DNA of 64,000 nucleotides. Origin: Microthrixaceae bacterium (GTDB lineage Bacteria > Actinomycetota > Acidimicrobiia > Acidimicrobiales > Microtrichaceae). Below, piece after piece: positions 17,638 to 27,485 of the stretch. Made by a program: the position numbers and the translations under genes. The notes beneath the pieces are model-generated. The model was not told the DNA's origin. It did not search any database and worked only from the letters and a program-made list of their open reading frames with translations. The DNA is taken from assembly GCA_027493675.1 (NCBI GenBank), contig JAOSKI010000043.1:105574-169573 (forward strand). Reading direction: 5' to 3'. Numbering within the stretch: the first letter of the stretch is position 1; each line of letters starts with the position of its first letter.

Positions 17638-19786
17638 TCAGCCCTTTCGCTCGAGCCAGTAGATGTCGTGTTCGTCAATTCTCATGTGCCATTCGGGTGG
17701 CACGAACAACGTCGTGTTCGATGCCTCGATCACTGCCAGGCCGTCGATCTCGTTGCCCGGCACCAGGTCTTCCATGCGCCACACATCGGCATCATTCCAC
17801 TTGCCGCCGCGGAACACCGGTCGCTTGAACTTGAAGGCCTTCTTGTCGGGCTTGCGGTCCGCCAGCTTGTGGGTGCGCAACCGGGGCTTGGGGGTGTTCA
17901 CGGTCGCGACCACGCAGACCTCGGAGACCTGGATGGGGACGTACTCCGACTTGGCGACCAGGGTGAACAGCTTCGTGTAGCGGTCCTCGAAGGCCGCCAC
18001 GAGGGCGTTCACGTCGTCGATGGAGTCGATGCTGTCAACCGGCGAGTCGACCTCGATGTCGTCGAGCTGGCCGAGGTACTTCATGTAGATCACTCGCTTG
18101 ATGGTGATCTGGTCGGCACTGAAGCCCTCTTCGACCAGCTCGGTGAGCATCTCCTCCTCGAGGGCGTCCCAACCCATCTTGACCGGCTGGAGGTAGCCGA
18201 TCTTGACAGCATCGTCGGCTGAGGGGTCGATCATGGACGCCACGCTCTTGTGGCGTCGGAAGGAGTAGTCCATGCAGGCGCCGCCCCATGCCGAGAAGGC
18301 ACCCGCATAGGGGACCGTCGCCACGGCCTTCCAGGGCAGGTCGCTCGCGTAGCCGAGCAGGTGCAGTGGCCCACCGCCGCCGTAGCCCAACAGCACGTAG
18401 TCACGGATGTCGTGGCCGACCATGATGCTGCGCACGAGGTGCTCGCGCATCATCACGTTGAGCAGTCCGAGGCAGGTCTCGGCGGCCTCGTAGACGTCCT
18501 GGCCGAGGGGATCGGCGATCTTCTCCTTGAACAGGTCGTAGGAGACCTGCTTGTTGACCTTCACCTTGCCGCCGAGGTAGTTGTCCTCGTTGAGGATGCC
18601 GAGCAGCAGGTTGACGTCGTTGACGGTGGGCGTGGTGTTGCCGGCCTCCATGAATGTGGGGCCGGGGGTGCCACCCGCCGAGTCCGGGCCGAGCTTCAGG
18701 CGACCGGTCTGGGGATCCAGGCGGATGTAGGTGCCGGTGCCGGCGCCGATGGAGGTGATCCCCAACATCGGCACGTTCACGTACATCTCCTGGAAGCCTG
18801 GCTCACGGTCGATCGGGAGCACGCCGGCGGTGATGGCTCCGGCATCGAAGGAGGTGCCTCCCACGTCGGAGCACACGATGTTCTCCTCGCCCATCACCGT
18901 GGAGAGGTACTTGGCTCCCATGAGGCCGCCGACGGGGCCCGACATGGCGGACTCGAACAACCGTGGGTAGCGGATGTCCGCGATGCCGCCGTAGCCGAGC
19001 ACGGTCTTGAGGTTGCAGGAGTACTTGATGTCCTTGAGGCGCTCCTCGATGCGCACCAGCTGCTTGCGGGCCGGGCTGGAGGCATAGGCCTGGATGACCG
19101 TTGCGTTGGCCCTGGAGACCTCGCGGGCGGTCGGTGCCACCTCGCTGGAGATCTCCAGTGGCACCTCACGACCGAGCTCGGCCATCACCCGCCGCACGAT
19201 CTGGGCAGCACGCTCCTCGTGCATTGCGTTGGTGTAGGAGTGCAGGAACACGATCGCCAGCGCCTCGCACTCCTCGTCGACGAGGAGCTCACGTGCACCC
19301 TGTTCGACCTCGTGTTCGTACATCGGGATCACCGGGGTGCCGAACATGTCGATGCGCTCGGTGACACCACGGGCCTGCCTCGCGGGGCACCAGCGGGATG
19401 CGGTGCTTGCGGTACTGCATGTGGGTGATCTCACTCCACTGCATGCCGATGAAGGTCTGGGATCCACGGCCCTGGGCGATGATGTCCTCGAAGCCCCTGG
19501 TGACCAACAGCCCGGTCTTGAGCCCGTTCATGTTGATCACGGTGTTGAGCATCGAGGTACCGGTGTAGACCGCCGTCTCGATGTTCTCGCCGAACCGCTT
19601 GCCCTCGGAGCCCTGAGGGTCGATGCCCATGTACTCGAGGGCCTCCTCGAGGGACTCCATGTAGCCGATGCTCTCGTCGTGGGGCGACGTGGGGGCCTTG
19701 CCAATGACGTGCTGGCCCTCCTCATCGACGACGATCACATCGGTCATAGTTCCGCCTGCGTCACAGGCAACGAAATACCGACCCAT
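17638..19786 (-). CDS. HyuA/acetone-carboxylase beta-like subunit (frameshifted)
   Basis: This ATP-binding subunit of the hydantoinase A/acetone carboxylase family (about 715 residues) has an ASKHA-type nucleotide fold: YFVACDAGGTMTDVIV at the start, SDVGGTSFDAGAI in the middle and LLGYGGGGPLHLLGYA later. It activates the ketone or bicarbonate by phosphorylation in known members. ATG 19786 follows AGGTGAGG. An indel near 19382 separates the first 135 codons from the rest. This is the first gene of the operon that ends at 6984, and an operator-like site with a TATACT box lies 79 bases upstream. Confidence 0.84.
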
Positions 19787-19864
19787 TCCCCGACCTCACC
19801 TTTCTGGATGCTCGTTCGACATACCAGCGATGGAGGTGACCGTACCGCTCATCGGAACGTTTCA

Positions 19865-19893
19865 CCAAGTGGTAGCAAAGTATAACCAGCAGG
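19865..19893 (-). promoter_or_regulatory. Operator-like site C with embedded -10 box
   Basis: Read on the minus strand, arms CCTGCTGGT and ACCACTTGG flank an 11-base spacer TATACTTTGCT, which contains a good -10 hexamer TATACT. Site E upstream of the TetR gene has almost the same spacer. It lies upstream of the HyuA-like gene. The promoter role is inferred; no clear -35 box was found. Confidence 0.55.
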
Positions 19894-20056
19894 AAGGGCA
19901 CATGGGTGAACGAGTACGAAAATGTCCGTGAGTCCGCAGCACGTGGTTCTTCCCAGAATCGATACTAGAACCGGGAATGCCTAGAGCCGGGGATGTGGGA
20001 GACCGGCGGCTCAGCGAGCCGGGGGTGCCGATCGCAACGTGCTGGCCGGGGAGATG

Positions 20057-21545
20057 TCAGCCGAGCAGGTGGTTGTCGGCGCCCATGACCACGGAGCGGG
20101 CGGTGACCGCTCGGGCCCACGGTTCGGCGACCTGCACCGACCCATCCGCAGCGTCGATCACCCAGGAATCCCGGCCCACGGGACGCCCTTGGGCTCCCTC
20201 GCCGAGCGTCCCGCTGCGGGCGAGCACCGAGGCGGCGACGTCGCGCAGCGATACGTCGCAGCACCGCTGAGCGACCACCGGACCACGCCGCCAACGCGGC
20301 GAGCGCCGCGTGCAGGCCCGCGAGCGGGTCGGCCATCGCGTCACCGCAGAAGTGCGCTGCGCCATCGGTCGAACGCACGACGAGGCCCGCTGCGGCAGCC
20401 GCGTCGTCACCGAACGCGACACGATCGCTCCACGGTCCACTCCTGCCGTACCCGGTGATCGAGACCCAAACCAGCGATGGCGAGTCGCCCCGCACCACGT
20501 CGGGTCCGAGCCCGAGTTGGTCGAGCGCACGCGGCCGTGACGACTCGATCACGACATCGGCGTCGCCCATCAGCGCGCGCAACCGGGCCAGGTCATCACC
20601 GTCGGTGAAGTCGAGCGCCACGCTGTGGTGACCTGCGTGGAGCAGGTCGTAAAACGCCCGCGGGCCCGAGCGCGCCCCGTCGGGGCGGGCGAGCGACTCC
20701 ACCTTGATCACCCGGAACCCCGCGAGGCCCAGGAGGTTCGCGCACAACGGACCTGCCCACATCGAGGAGAGGTCCACCACCGTGCCCGGTACGCTGCGCT
20801 GCGCACCTGCGTGCTCGCCCGAGACACGCCACGGTTCGACCGGCGTGCCCTGGTTGCGGGCACGGCTCTGGTCGTCACCGCCGATCACACCCGGTTCGGG
20901 CACCAGCGCCACGGGCAGTCCGATCATCTGCGCGCGGGCCACAAGGTCCGCAGCCGACCGGTCGGCACATGAGGCCACCACAGCGGCCCACGGGTCGACA
21001 CCGGCGCTCACCTGCAGCCACGGTTCGACGAGGTCCAGGTCGCTCGGCCGGGGCAGGTTCACCGCCAAGAGGGCGTCCGCGGCCCGCAGCAGTCGGCAAC
21101 TCCCTCCGGGCGAGACGGATCCCCGACGCGACAGCCCGGCGATCGCGGCGCGTTCGCCGAGGAGCTTCGCGCCGTCGACCGCGACGGTCGCCAGCCGCGC
21201 GTCGGCGGCGGTGAGTGCCTCGATCGCGAGCGAGGCACCGCGGGCCGCGCTCGCAGGGGCCCCAGGTGCGACCAGCGGCGGCCCATCCGGAGTGCCGGTG
21301 AGCCACATCGCACCGCTTCGCGCCCAGTCGCTCGCGGCGTCGCGCGCCGCACCGGCACCGAGCGTCTCACCGTCGTCCAGTTGCAGGCCGACGATCGACC
21401 CTGTCGGCACCACCGCGGCACCCATCAGGGACAGCAACCAGGCCGCATGCTCGACGCTGGGGCACCCAGGTCCGTGGCGCACGACCGCGCCTTGCAGGGC
21501 GGATCCGGTGGAGGGCCTCTCGTGGGCAGCGGCGCCCGAGGTCAC
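20057..21545 (-). CDS. CoA-transferase family III-like protein, long form (frameshifted)
   Basis: The protein (about 495 residues) has a weakly conserved N-terminal half and, from about residue 260, a recognisable CaiB/BaiF domain: VVDLSSMWAGPLCANLLGLAG, FRVIKVESLARPDGAR, ADVVIESSRPRALDQLGLG and VSITGYGRSGPW. GTG 21545 overlaps the stop of the upstream acyl-CoA dehydrogenase (GTGA). An indel near 20245 shifts the end into the frame finishing VVMGADNHLLG. The N-terminal half (MGAAVVPTGS, WLTGTPDGPPLV) may be a decayed second CoA-transferase domain. It is last in the FadE/MaoC operon. Confidence 0.68.
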
Positions 21546-22582
21546 CTCAGACCGATGGTGGCCGCAACCCGCTCACGGTGCTGAGGGGCCGAGCCCAGCT
21601 CCAGCTCCAGCGCCTTGGCTCGCCGGAAGTAGAGCTGGAGGTCGTAGTCGAGGTCCACGCCCACACCGCCGTGCACCTGCTGGGCGCCGAACGCCAACCG
21701 CTGGCACGCGTCCGAGATCCATGCCTTGGCGATGGACACCTCACGCTGCGCGCCCGGATCCCCTGTGAGTGCCCACACTGAGCGGTACGCGACGAGGCGG
21801 GCGGCCTCGAGGTCGAGCAGCATGTCGGCGAGGCGGTGCTGCACGGCCTGGAACGACCCGAGGGGCTTGCCGAACTGCACACGGGTGCGTGCGTACTCAG
21901 CGGCCATCTCGAGGGCCCGGTCCATAACCCCTACGAGCTCCACGCACCGCAACGCGGTCGCACGCGCGAGCGAGGGGCCCACCACATCGGCGGAGTCGCC
22001 GATCACCTCCCCTTCCACGGCGTCGAGGCGGAGCTCGAAGAGCCTGTCGTTGGAGATGGAGGCCAACCGGCTCGCCTGGATGCTCGGGGACTGCGCGTCG
22101 GCGAGGACAACCACCCCTCCGGCGTCCAGCACCAGCAGATCGGCACCCTCGACGTCGTATGCGAACGGCACGGTGCCACTGACCCGGGCGGTCGTGCCGC
22201 TGACCTCCGCGACCAGAGCGTCGTCGGGCACGTCGACGAGTGCGGTACCGATCACGGTGGTCCCCTCGTGGACTCCCGGGGGCAACCGGTCCACGTCGGC
22301 CAGCAGGAGAGCACCGAGCGCGATCGTGGAGAACATCGGGGTCGGGCACACCGCCCGGCCCAGCTCCTCGAAGACCACCGCCAGGTCGATCAGATCGCCT
22401 CCACCCTCCGGCAGGGCCATGCCCACCCAGCCCATGGCCGCCATCTCCGCCCACAGCTCCGGGGCGTACCCGAGCGGGTCGGTCTCCAAGCGGCGCACCT
22501 CGGTGGTCGGGCAGCGGCTCGCCAGGAACGAACGTGCGACCTTGCGGAGCTCGCTCTGGTCGTCGCTCAGATCGAAGTTCAT
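21542..22582 (-). CDS. Acyl-CoA dehydrogenase, short FadE type
   Basis: This intact 346-residue acyl-CoA dehydrogenase starts at ATG 22582 behind AGGAGCC. It shows MNFDLSDDQSELRKVARSFL, VVFEELGRAVCPTPMFS, YARTRVQFGKPLGSFQAVQHRLADM and QQVHGGVGVDLDYDLQLYFRRAK. It is shorter than typical FadE enzymes and sits directly after a second dehydrogenase. Actinobacterial steroid side-chain dehydrogenases such as ChsE1-ChsE2 are alpha2beta2 heteromers of such adjacent genes. So it is probably one half of a heteromeric enzyme that desaturates a branched or ring-bearing acyl-CoA. Confidence 0.83.
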   Translation of the reverse strand: MNFDLSDDQSELRKVARSFLASRCPTTEVRRLETDPLGYAPELWAEMAAMGWVGMALPEGGGDLIDLAVVFEELGRAVCPTPMFSTIALGALLLADVDRLPPGVHEGTTVIGTALVDVPDDALVAEVSGTTARVSGTVPFAYDVEGADLLVLDAGGVVVLADAQSPSIQASRLASISNDRLFELRLDAVEGEVIGDSADVVGPSLARATALRCVELVGVMDRALEMAAEYARTRVQFGKPLGSFQAVQHRLADMLLDLEAARLVAYRSVWALTGDPGAQREVSIAKAWISDACQRLAFGAQQVHGGVGVDLDYDLQLYFRRAKALELELGSAPQHRERVAATIGLR

Positions 22583-22610
22583 CGGAGGCTCCTCGTCGAG
22601 ATCATCTTCG

Positions 22611-23775
22611 TCACCTCGGCATCCCGAGGCCGACCATGGCCACGATGTTGCGGTGGACTTCGTTGGCACCGCCTCCGAAGGTGAGCAGCACGTCCTGCAT
22701 GAACCAGCGCGACAGCAGCCCTCCGTCGGGTACGGCGTCGCCGCTCACCAGTCCCCCGGTGCGGCCCATCACCCTCAGGCACGCACCGAAGGCGCGCTGG
22801 TGCAACTCGGTGCCGAAGATCTTGTTGAGCGACGCGTCGTGGTACGGAACGGTTCCGTCCGCGACCATCGTGGCGGTCCGCAGGTTCATCAGCTTCAGCA
22901 CGTCGAGATCCACCGCGATCCGCGCGAGCTCGTCGCGCACCCAGGGCTCCTCGCTCACGAAGCGGCCGTTGCGCCGGTTCTCGTTCGCCCATGCGACGGT
23001 GGTCTCCAGAGCCCGTTCCACCGGCGACGCGGTGGCGAGCGCGAGGCGCTCGTAGTTGAGCTGGGTGGTGATGTAGGACCACCCCTGGTTGAGCTCGCCG
23101 ACCAGCGCGCCGGCGGGCACCCGCACGTTGTCGTAGAAGGTGGTGTTGGTGCGGAACCCACCCATCACGTGCTGTGCGTCGATGGTGACCCCGGGGGCCC
23201 GTGCGTCCACCACGAACACCGAGATCCCCCTTGTGCTTGGGTGCGTCGGGGTCGGTGCGGGCCGCGAGCCAGATGTAGTCGGCCATGTGTGCACCCGAGG
23301 TGAACACCTTCTGTCCGTTGATCACCCACTCGTCGCCGTCGCGCTCGGCCCTGGTGCGCAGCGAGGCGAGGTCGGAGCCGGCATCGGGCTCGGTGTAGCC
23401 GATCGCGAAGTCGATCTCACCGGTGAGGATGCCGGGCAGGTACCGTGCCTTCTGCTCCTCGGTGCCGTTGGCCATGATGGCGGGAGCCACGGTCTGCACG
23501 GCCACCACGGGGATCGGGATGCCCGTGCGGCAGATCTCCTCGTAGAACAGGTACTGCTCGACATGGCCGTAGCCCATGCCCCCGTACTCCTTGGGCCAAC
23601 CCACACCGAGCATCCCGTCCGCGCCGAGTTGGCGGATGTACGCCTTCCAGACCGGACCACCCCCTTCGGGGGAGTCGGCACACTCGGCTCGCAGCTCCGG
23701 TGTGATGTGCGACTCCAGGTAGTCCCTGACGTTCGCGACGAGCTCGGTCTGCGCCTTCGTGAGCGAGAAGTCCAT
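22611..23775 (-). CDS. Acyl-CoA dehydrogenase, second subunit (frameshifted)
   Basis: This full-length FadE-type flavoprotein has VGWPKEYGGMGYGHVEQYLFYEEI, a FAIGYTEPDAGSDLASLRTRA FAD/substrate segment, WVINGQKVFTSGAHMADYIWLAA and a C-terminal helix with LLTFGGGANEVHRNIVAM. ATG 23775 follows AGAAGGGG. A five-C run at 23226-23230 has one base too many; with four the reading continues as HKGISVFVVDA. It lies upstream of the short dehydrogenase and downstream of two hydratase-like genes, so the operon covers successive beta-oxidation steps. Confidence 0.82.
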
Positions 23776-23803
23776 CGCCACCCCTTCTGGTCGTGTCCGT
23801 CGC

Positions 23804-24262
23804 TCAGGCGTCGCCCGCCACCGCGATGGTGGCGGTGCCTTCGCAGTGCGGGCCGAACTCGATCGCTGCGCTGAAGTCCACGTCGATCAGCTTGGCGCCA
23901 TCGGCTTCGTACTTGCGGGCCACGGTTCCCGTGGTGGTCAGCGTCTGGCCGGGGAACGCCGGGATCTTCAGGCGGATGCTGATCGAGACCAGGTCCCAGT
24001 CCGGGCCGCACCAGTTGGTCACATACGCTGCCATCAGACCGTTGGTGGTGAGGATGTTCAAGAACACATCCGGCGCGCCCGCGGCTTCGGCGAAGGACTT
24101 GTCGTGGTGGACCGGGTAGAAGTCGCGGGACGCGATCGCTCCACCGACCACCAGCGTGGCGTCGATCTCGCGGACCACGGGTGGGATCTCGTCGCCCTCG
24201 GCGATGTCGTCCCACGCGAGCGAGTCGTACTGCAGGTGGGGTGCCATCCAGTGCGTTGACAT
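23804..24262 (-). CDS. MaoC-like hot-dog hydratase subunit
   Basis: This intact 152-residue protein has a MaoC/hot-dog pattern: WDDIAEGDEIPPVVREI, then a hydratase-type ASRDFYPVHHDKSFAEAAG with the Asp and His expected at the active site, and LKIPAFPGQTLTTTGTV. In the mycobacterial igr locus two hot-dog proteins, ChsH1 and ChsH2, form one enoyl-CoA hydratase; here too a second hot-dog gene lies directly upstream. It starts at ATG 24262, 13 bases after that gene. Confidence 0.78.
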   Translation of the reverse strand: MSTHWMAPHLQYDSLAWDDIAEGDEIPPVVREIDATLVVGGAIASRDFYPVHHDKSFAEAAGAPDVFLNILTTNGLMAAYVTNWCGPDWDLVSISIRLKIPAFPGQTLTTTGTVARKYEADGAKLIDVDFSAAIEFGPHCEGTATIAVAGDA

Positions 24263-24275
24263 CTGCCTACCTCCC

Positions 24276-24800
24276 TCAGGCCGCGGCCGGTTCGGGCTTG
24301 TAGCGCATGTACGTGAAGCTCTGGGTACCGAGGAGCACGTCGTCCTGGTTCGAGAACCGGTACTCGAAGGTGACGAAGTACGCCATGCCGAGCTTGGTCT
24401 TCTTGTCGGTCTCGCTGATGTCGGCCAGGCGAACCACGAACGAAACCCTGTCGCCCACCTTGGCGAGCGCATGGATGCTCTGGGACTGACCCGTGGCGAC
24501 CACCTCGGTGTAGCCCAGCTCCGAGAGGATCTCGTCGATCGGCTTGATGGGGGAGGTCGGGGATCTCCTTGGGCGGCCAGACCGGTGCCATGCTCCAGAC
24601 CTGCATCATCGCTCCGGGGCGACGATCGCCCCGTGGCGTGAGTCGGCCGCCCACTCGGGGTCGCTGTAGGCCGGGTTGCGGTCCTGCATGATCTCGACCC
24701 AGTGCCTGATCATCTGCGGGCCGACGGCGTCGACAGCCTCGACGCGCTCTGATTCGTTACCGAGGTGGCGGCTCAGCTGCTCCTCGTCCAGCGTCCCCAT
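24276..24800 (-). CDS. FAS1-like/MaoC N-terminal hydratase partner (frameshifted)
   Basis: The gene starts at ATG 24800 behind AGGAGGAGCCA. The product has VGPQMIRHWVEIMQDRNPAYSDPEWA, then APVWPPKEIPDLP, and at the end VGDRVSFVVRLADISETDKK with LGTQSFTYMRYKPEPAAA, as in the dehydratase-like half of heteromeric MaoC enzymes. Indels near 24607 and 24550 break the frame. It is the first gene of the operon that ends at 20057. Sites D and E lie in its upstream region, shared with the divergent TetR gene. Confidence 0.7.
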
Positions 24801-24853
24801 TGGCTCCTCCTCATGTGGTGGTTCGTGTGGTGTCCGAGCGGCGTGGAACCCTA

Positions 24854-24881
24854 CCAGATAGTGGAATCCTTCACCACTTGG
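24854..24881. promoter_or_regulatory. Operator-like site D
   Basis: Arms CCAGATAGT and ACCACTTGG have a 10-base spacer, one shorter than in the other four sites. It lies 54 bases upstream of the MaoC/FadE operon start. Additional half-sites (CTACCAACTGC) fall between this site and site E, so the whole divergent region may be covered by regulator. Confidence 0.5.
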
Positions 24882-24906
24882 TAGTAAGAGCCCTACCAAC
24901 TGCAAC

Positions 24907-24935
24907 CCAGGCGGTTATGCTTTGCTACCAGTTGG
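24907..24935 (+). promoter_or_regulatory. Operator-like site E with embedded -10 box
   Basis: Arms CCAGGCGGT and ACCAGTTGG flank the 11-base spacer TATGCTTTGCT, which differs from the site C spacer at one position and contains a TATGCT -10-like box reading toward the TetR gene. This suggests autoregulation by steric block of RNA polymerase. Confidence 0.55.
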
Positions 24936-25042
24936 TAGCACCGCTGGTACCCACAGGTACCGACGGGCCACGTATCGACGGGTACCGACCGCGCAACCCG
25001 ACACACCGGTGATGGCGCCACGACGAGAGGGCCAGGGTGCAC

Positions 25043-25687
25043 ATGGCAGAGCAACCGGAGATCCAAGGCCGTCGCGGTGCGATCCTGAGGCAGCCACGGA
25101 CCTCTTCGCCCGCCGCGGCTTTCGGTGGCGTGGCGATCCAGGAGATCGCCGACCTCGCAGGCGTGCACAAGACCACGGTGCTCTACCAGTTCGGCACCAA
25201 GGAGGCCCTGCACGAAGCCGTGCTCGACCACGCGCTCGAACCGGTGATCCTGATGATGAACGAGTTCCTCGCCGGTGAGTTCAACCGCGAGCGGCTGAGC
25301 TGGACCCTCGACCAGATCCAACGCCACATCGCGGAGAACCCCGCAGCGGCACGCCTGATGATCCGTGAGCTGCTCGAAGGCGGCGAGTACGGGGATGCCT
25401 ACCTGGACCGGTTCGTCGGACCCATCTACGAACCTGCCCGGAGTCGCCTCGAGGAGGCACAGAGCGCGTTCGGGAGCCGCCTCGCAGAGGTCGACCCGGC
25501 CCTGTTCGTGCACGACCTGCACGTGCAGATCATGTCCTACTTCTGCCACGGCGCCCTGCTGGAGCGGCTCATGGGCACCGATCCCTACACCGTCGACGCC
25601 CTGATCACCCGACGGAACCACCTCGTGGACCAGATCCTCGCCCAGCAACGACCCCGCAAGGCGCTCACCGAGCAGGTGACCGAGTAG
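25043..25687 (+). CDS. TetR-family regulator 1 (two compensating indels)
   Basis: The TetR-type HTH is seen in GVAIQEIADLAGVHKTTVLYQ followed by FGTKEALHEAVLDHAL. Just before it, residues read as nonsense between about 25086 and 25117. In the alternative frame that stretch gives EAATDLFARRGF, the expected TetR helix, so two compensating indels are likely. The C-terminal ligand domain is helical (ILMMNEFLAGEFNRERLSW, AAARLMIRELLEGGEYGDAYL). It is divergent from the MaoC/FadE operon with sites D and E between, and is the best candidate to bind sites A-E. The ligand may be an acyl-CoA of the pathway. Confidence 0.8.
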   Translation: MAEQPEIQGRRGAILRQPRTSSPAAAFGGVAIQEIADLAGVHKTTVLYQFGTKEALHEAVLDHALEPVILMMNEFLAGEFNRERLSWTLDQIQRHIAENPAAARLMIRELLEGGEYGDAYLDRFVGPIYEPARSRLEEAQSAFGSRLAEVDPALFVHDLHVQIMSYFCHGALLERLMGTDPYTVDALITRRNHLVDQILAQQRPRKALTEQVTE

Positions 25688-25693
25688 CGACCG

Positions 25694-26563
<870 letters not shown>

Positions 26564-26683
26564 GGCGTCTGCCCCTCTCGTTGCGGTTGAATCCGTGGTT
26601 GGAGTCCTGGTTGGAGTTCTGGTTGTGGTTGTCGTCTTCGTCGAAGTCGTGGTCGTCGAGTCGGCCGTGCGCAGTGGGGCTCC

Positions 26684-27473
26684 TCAGCCGCTCGCACTGC
26701 GGGCCATGGGGCTGCGCACGCGCGTGTCGGCCTTGCGTCCCGCCAGCACCTCGCGGATGTCGTCGCAGACGGGCTTCGACTCGCACACGCTGCAGTCCAG
26801 GCTGCAGTCGACGTCGTAGCCCTGCTCCCGCCACACCTCGGTGACCATCTCGGTGCCCGTCGCCCTGGAGCGCTCTGCCAACCCGTTGAACGACTTCGCC
26901 TCCGCCTTGCCCGCGGTCACGAAGAGCACCTCGGCCACCGAAGCGCGCGGCAGCGCCGCCTTGAGCAGGTGGAGGTAGGCCCGGCCCAGGGTCTCGAAGT
27001 CGAAGCCCGCGGCCGCGGCATCGCGGCTCACCCGGCCCCACACGCTGTCCGCGGTGCTGCGGAGCATGTAGCCCTCGACCTCGTCGCCCACGTGCTGGCA
27101 CTGCTGGAGCACCCCCTGGTCGGCCGCCGAGAGCGTCTCTCCGCCCACGACCAGCACCTGGGCGAAGGCCAGGCTCTCGGACTCCGACTCGGGGATGTCG
27201 GGACCCACGAGCGTGACACGCCCATCGGTCACCAGGGCTGGATCGTCGGTCCACATGGTCAACCCCACGGAGCCGGCGATCGGGTTGCCCACCTCCACGA
27301 AGGTCTCGCCACGCAGGATGATCCCCGGGTTGGAGCCGGGACCACCTTGACGCACAGCCCCTCGATCGCAGCGTCGGCGGATCCGGGCCAGTGGAACTCG
27401 CGCGCGCATGACTCCTGCTCAGGACGTCGACCGACACCCACAGCTCCTCGATGAAGGGATCGAAGCCACCCAT
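26684..27473 (-). CDS. CdhC/AcsB-like protein (acetyl-CoA synthase beta homologue; frameshifted)
   Basis: ATG 27473 starts MGGFDPFIEELW. After indels near 27405 and 27350 the sequence reads ILRGETFVEVGNPIAGSVGL, TMWTDDPALVTDGRVTLVGPDI, ESLAFAQVLVVGGETLSAADQG, SVWGRVSRDAAAAGFDFETLG and AEVLFVTAGKAEAKSF. This order resembles the N-terminal and middle parts of the acetyl-CoA synthase beta subunit (CdhC/AcsB). The C-terminus has four cysteines in CSLDCSVCESKPVC, which could bind a cluster but are not the known A-cluster arrangement. At about 260 residues it is much shorter than CdhC. No CO dehydrogenase gene is present. Function unknown. Confidence 0.62.
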
Positions 27474-27485
27474 GACCCGCTCCGC

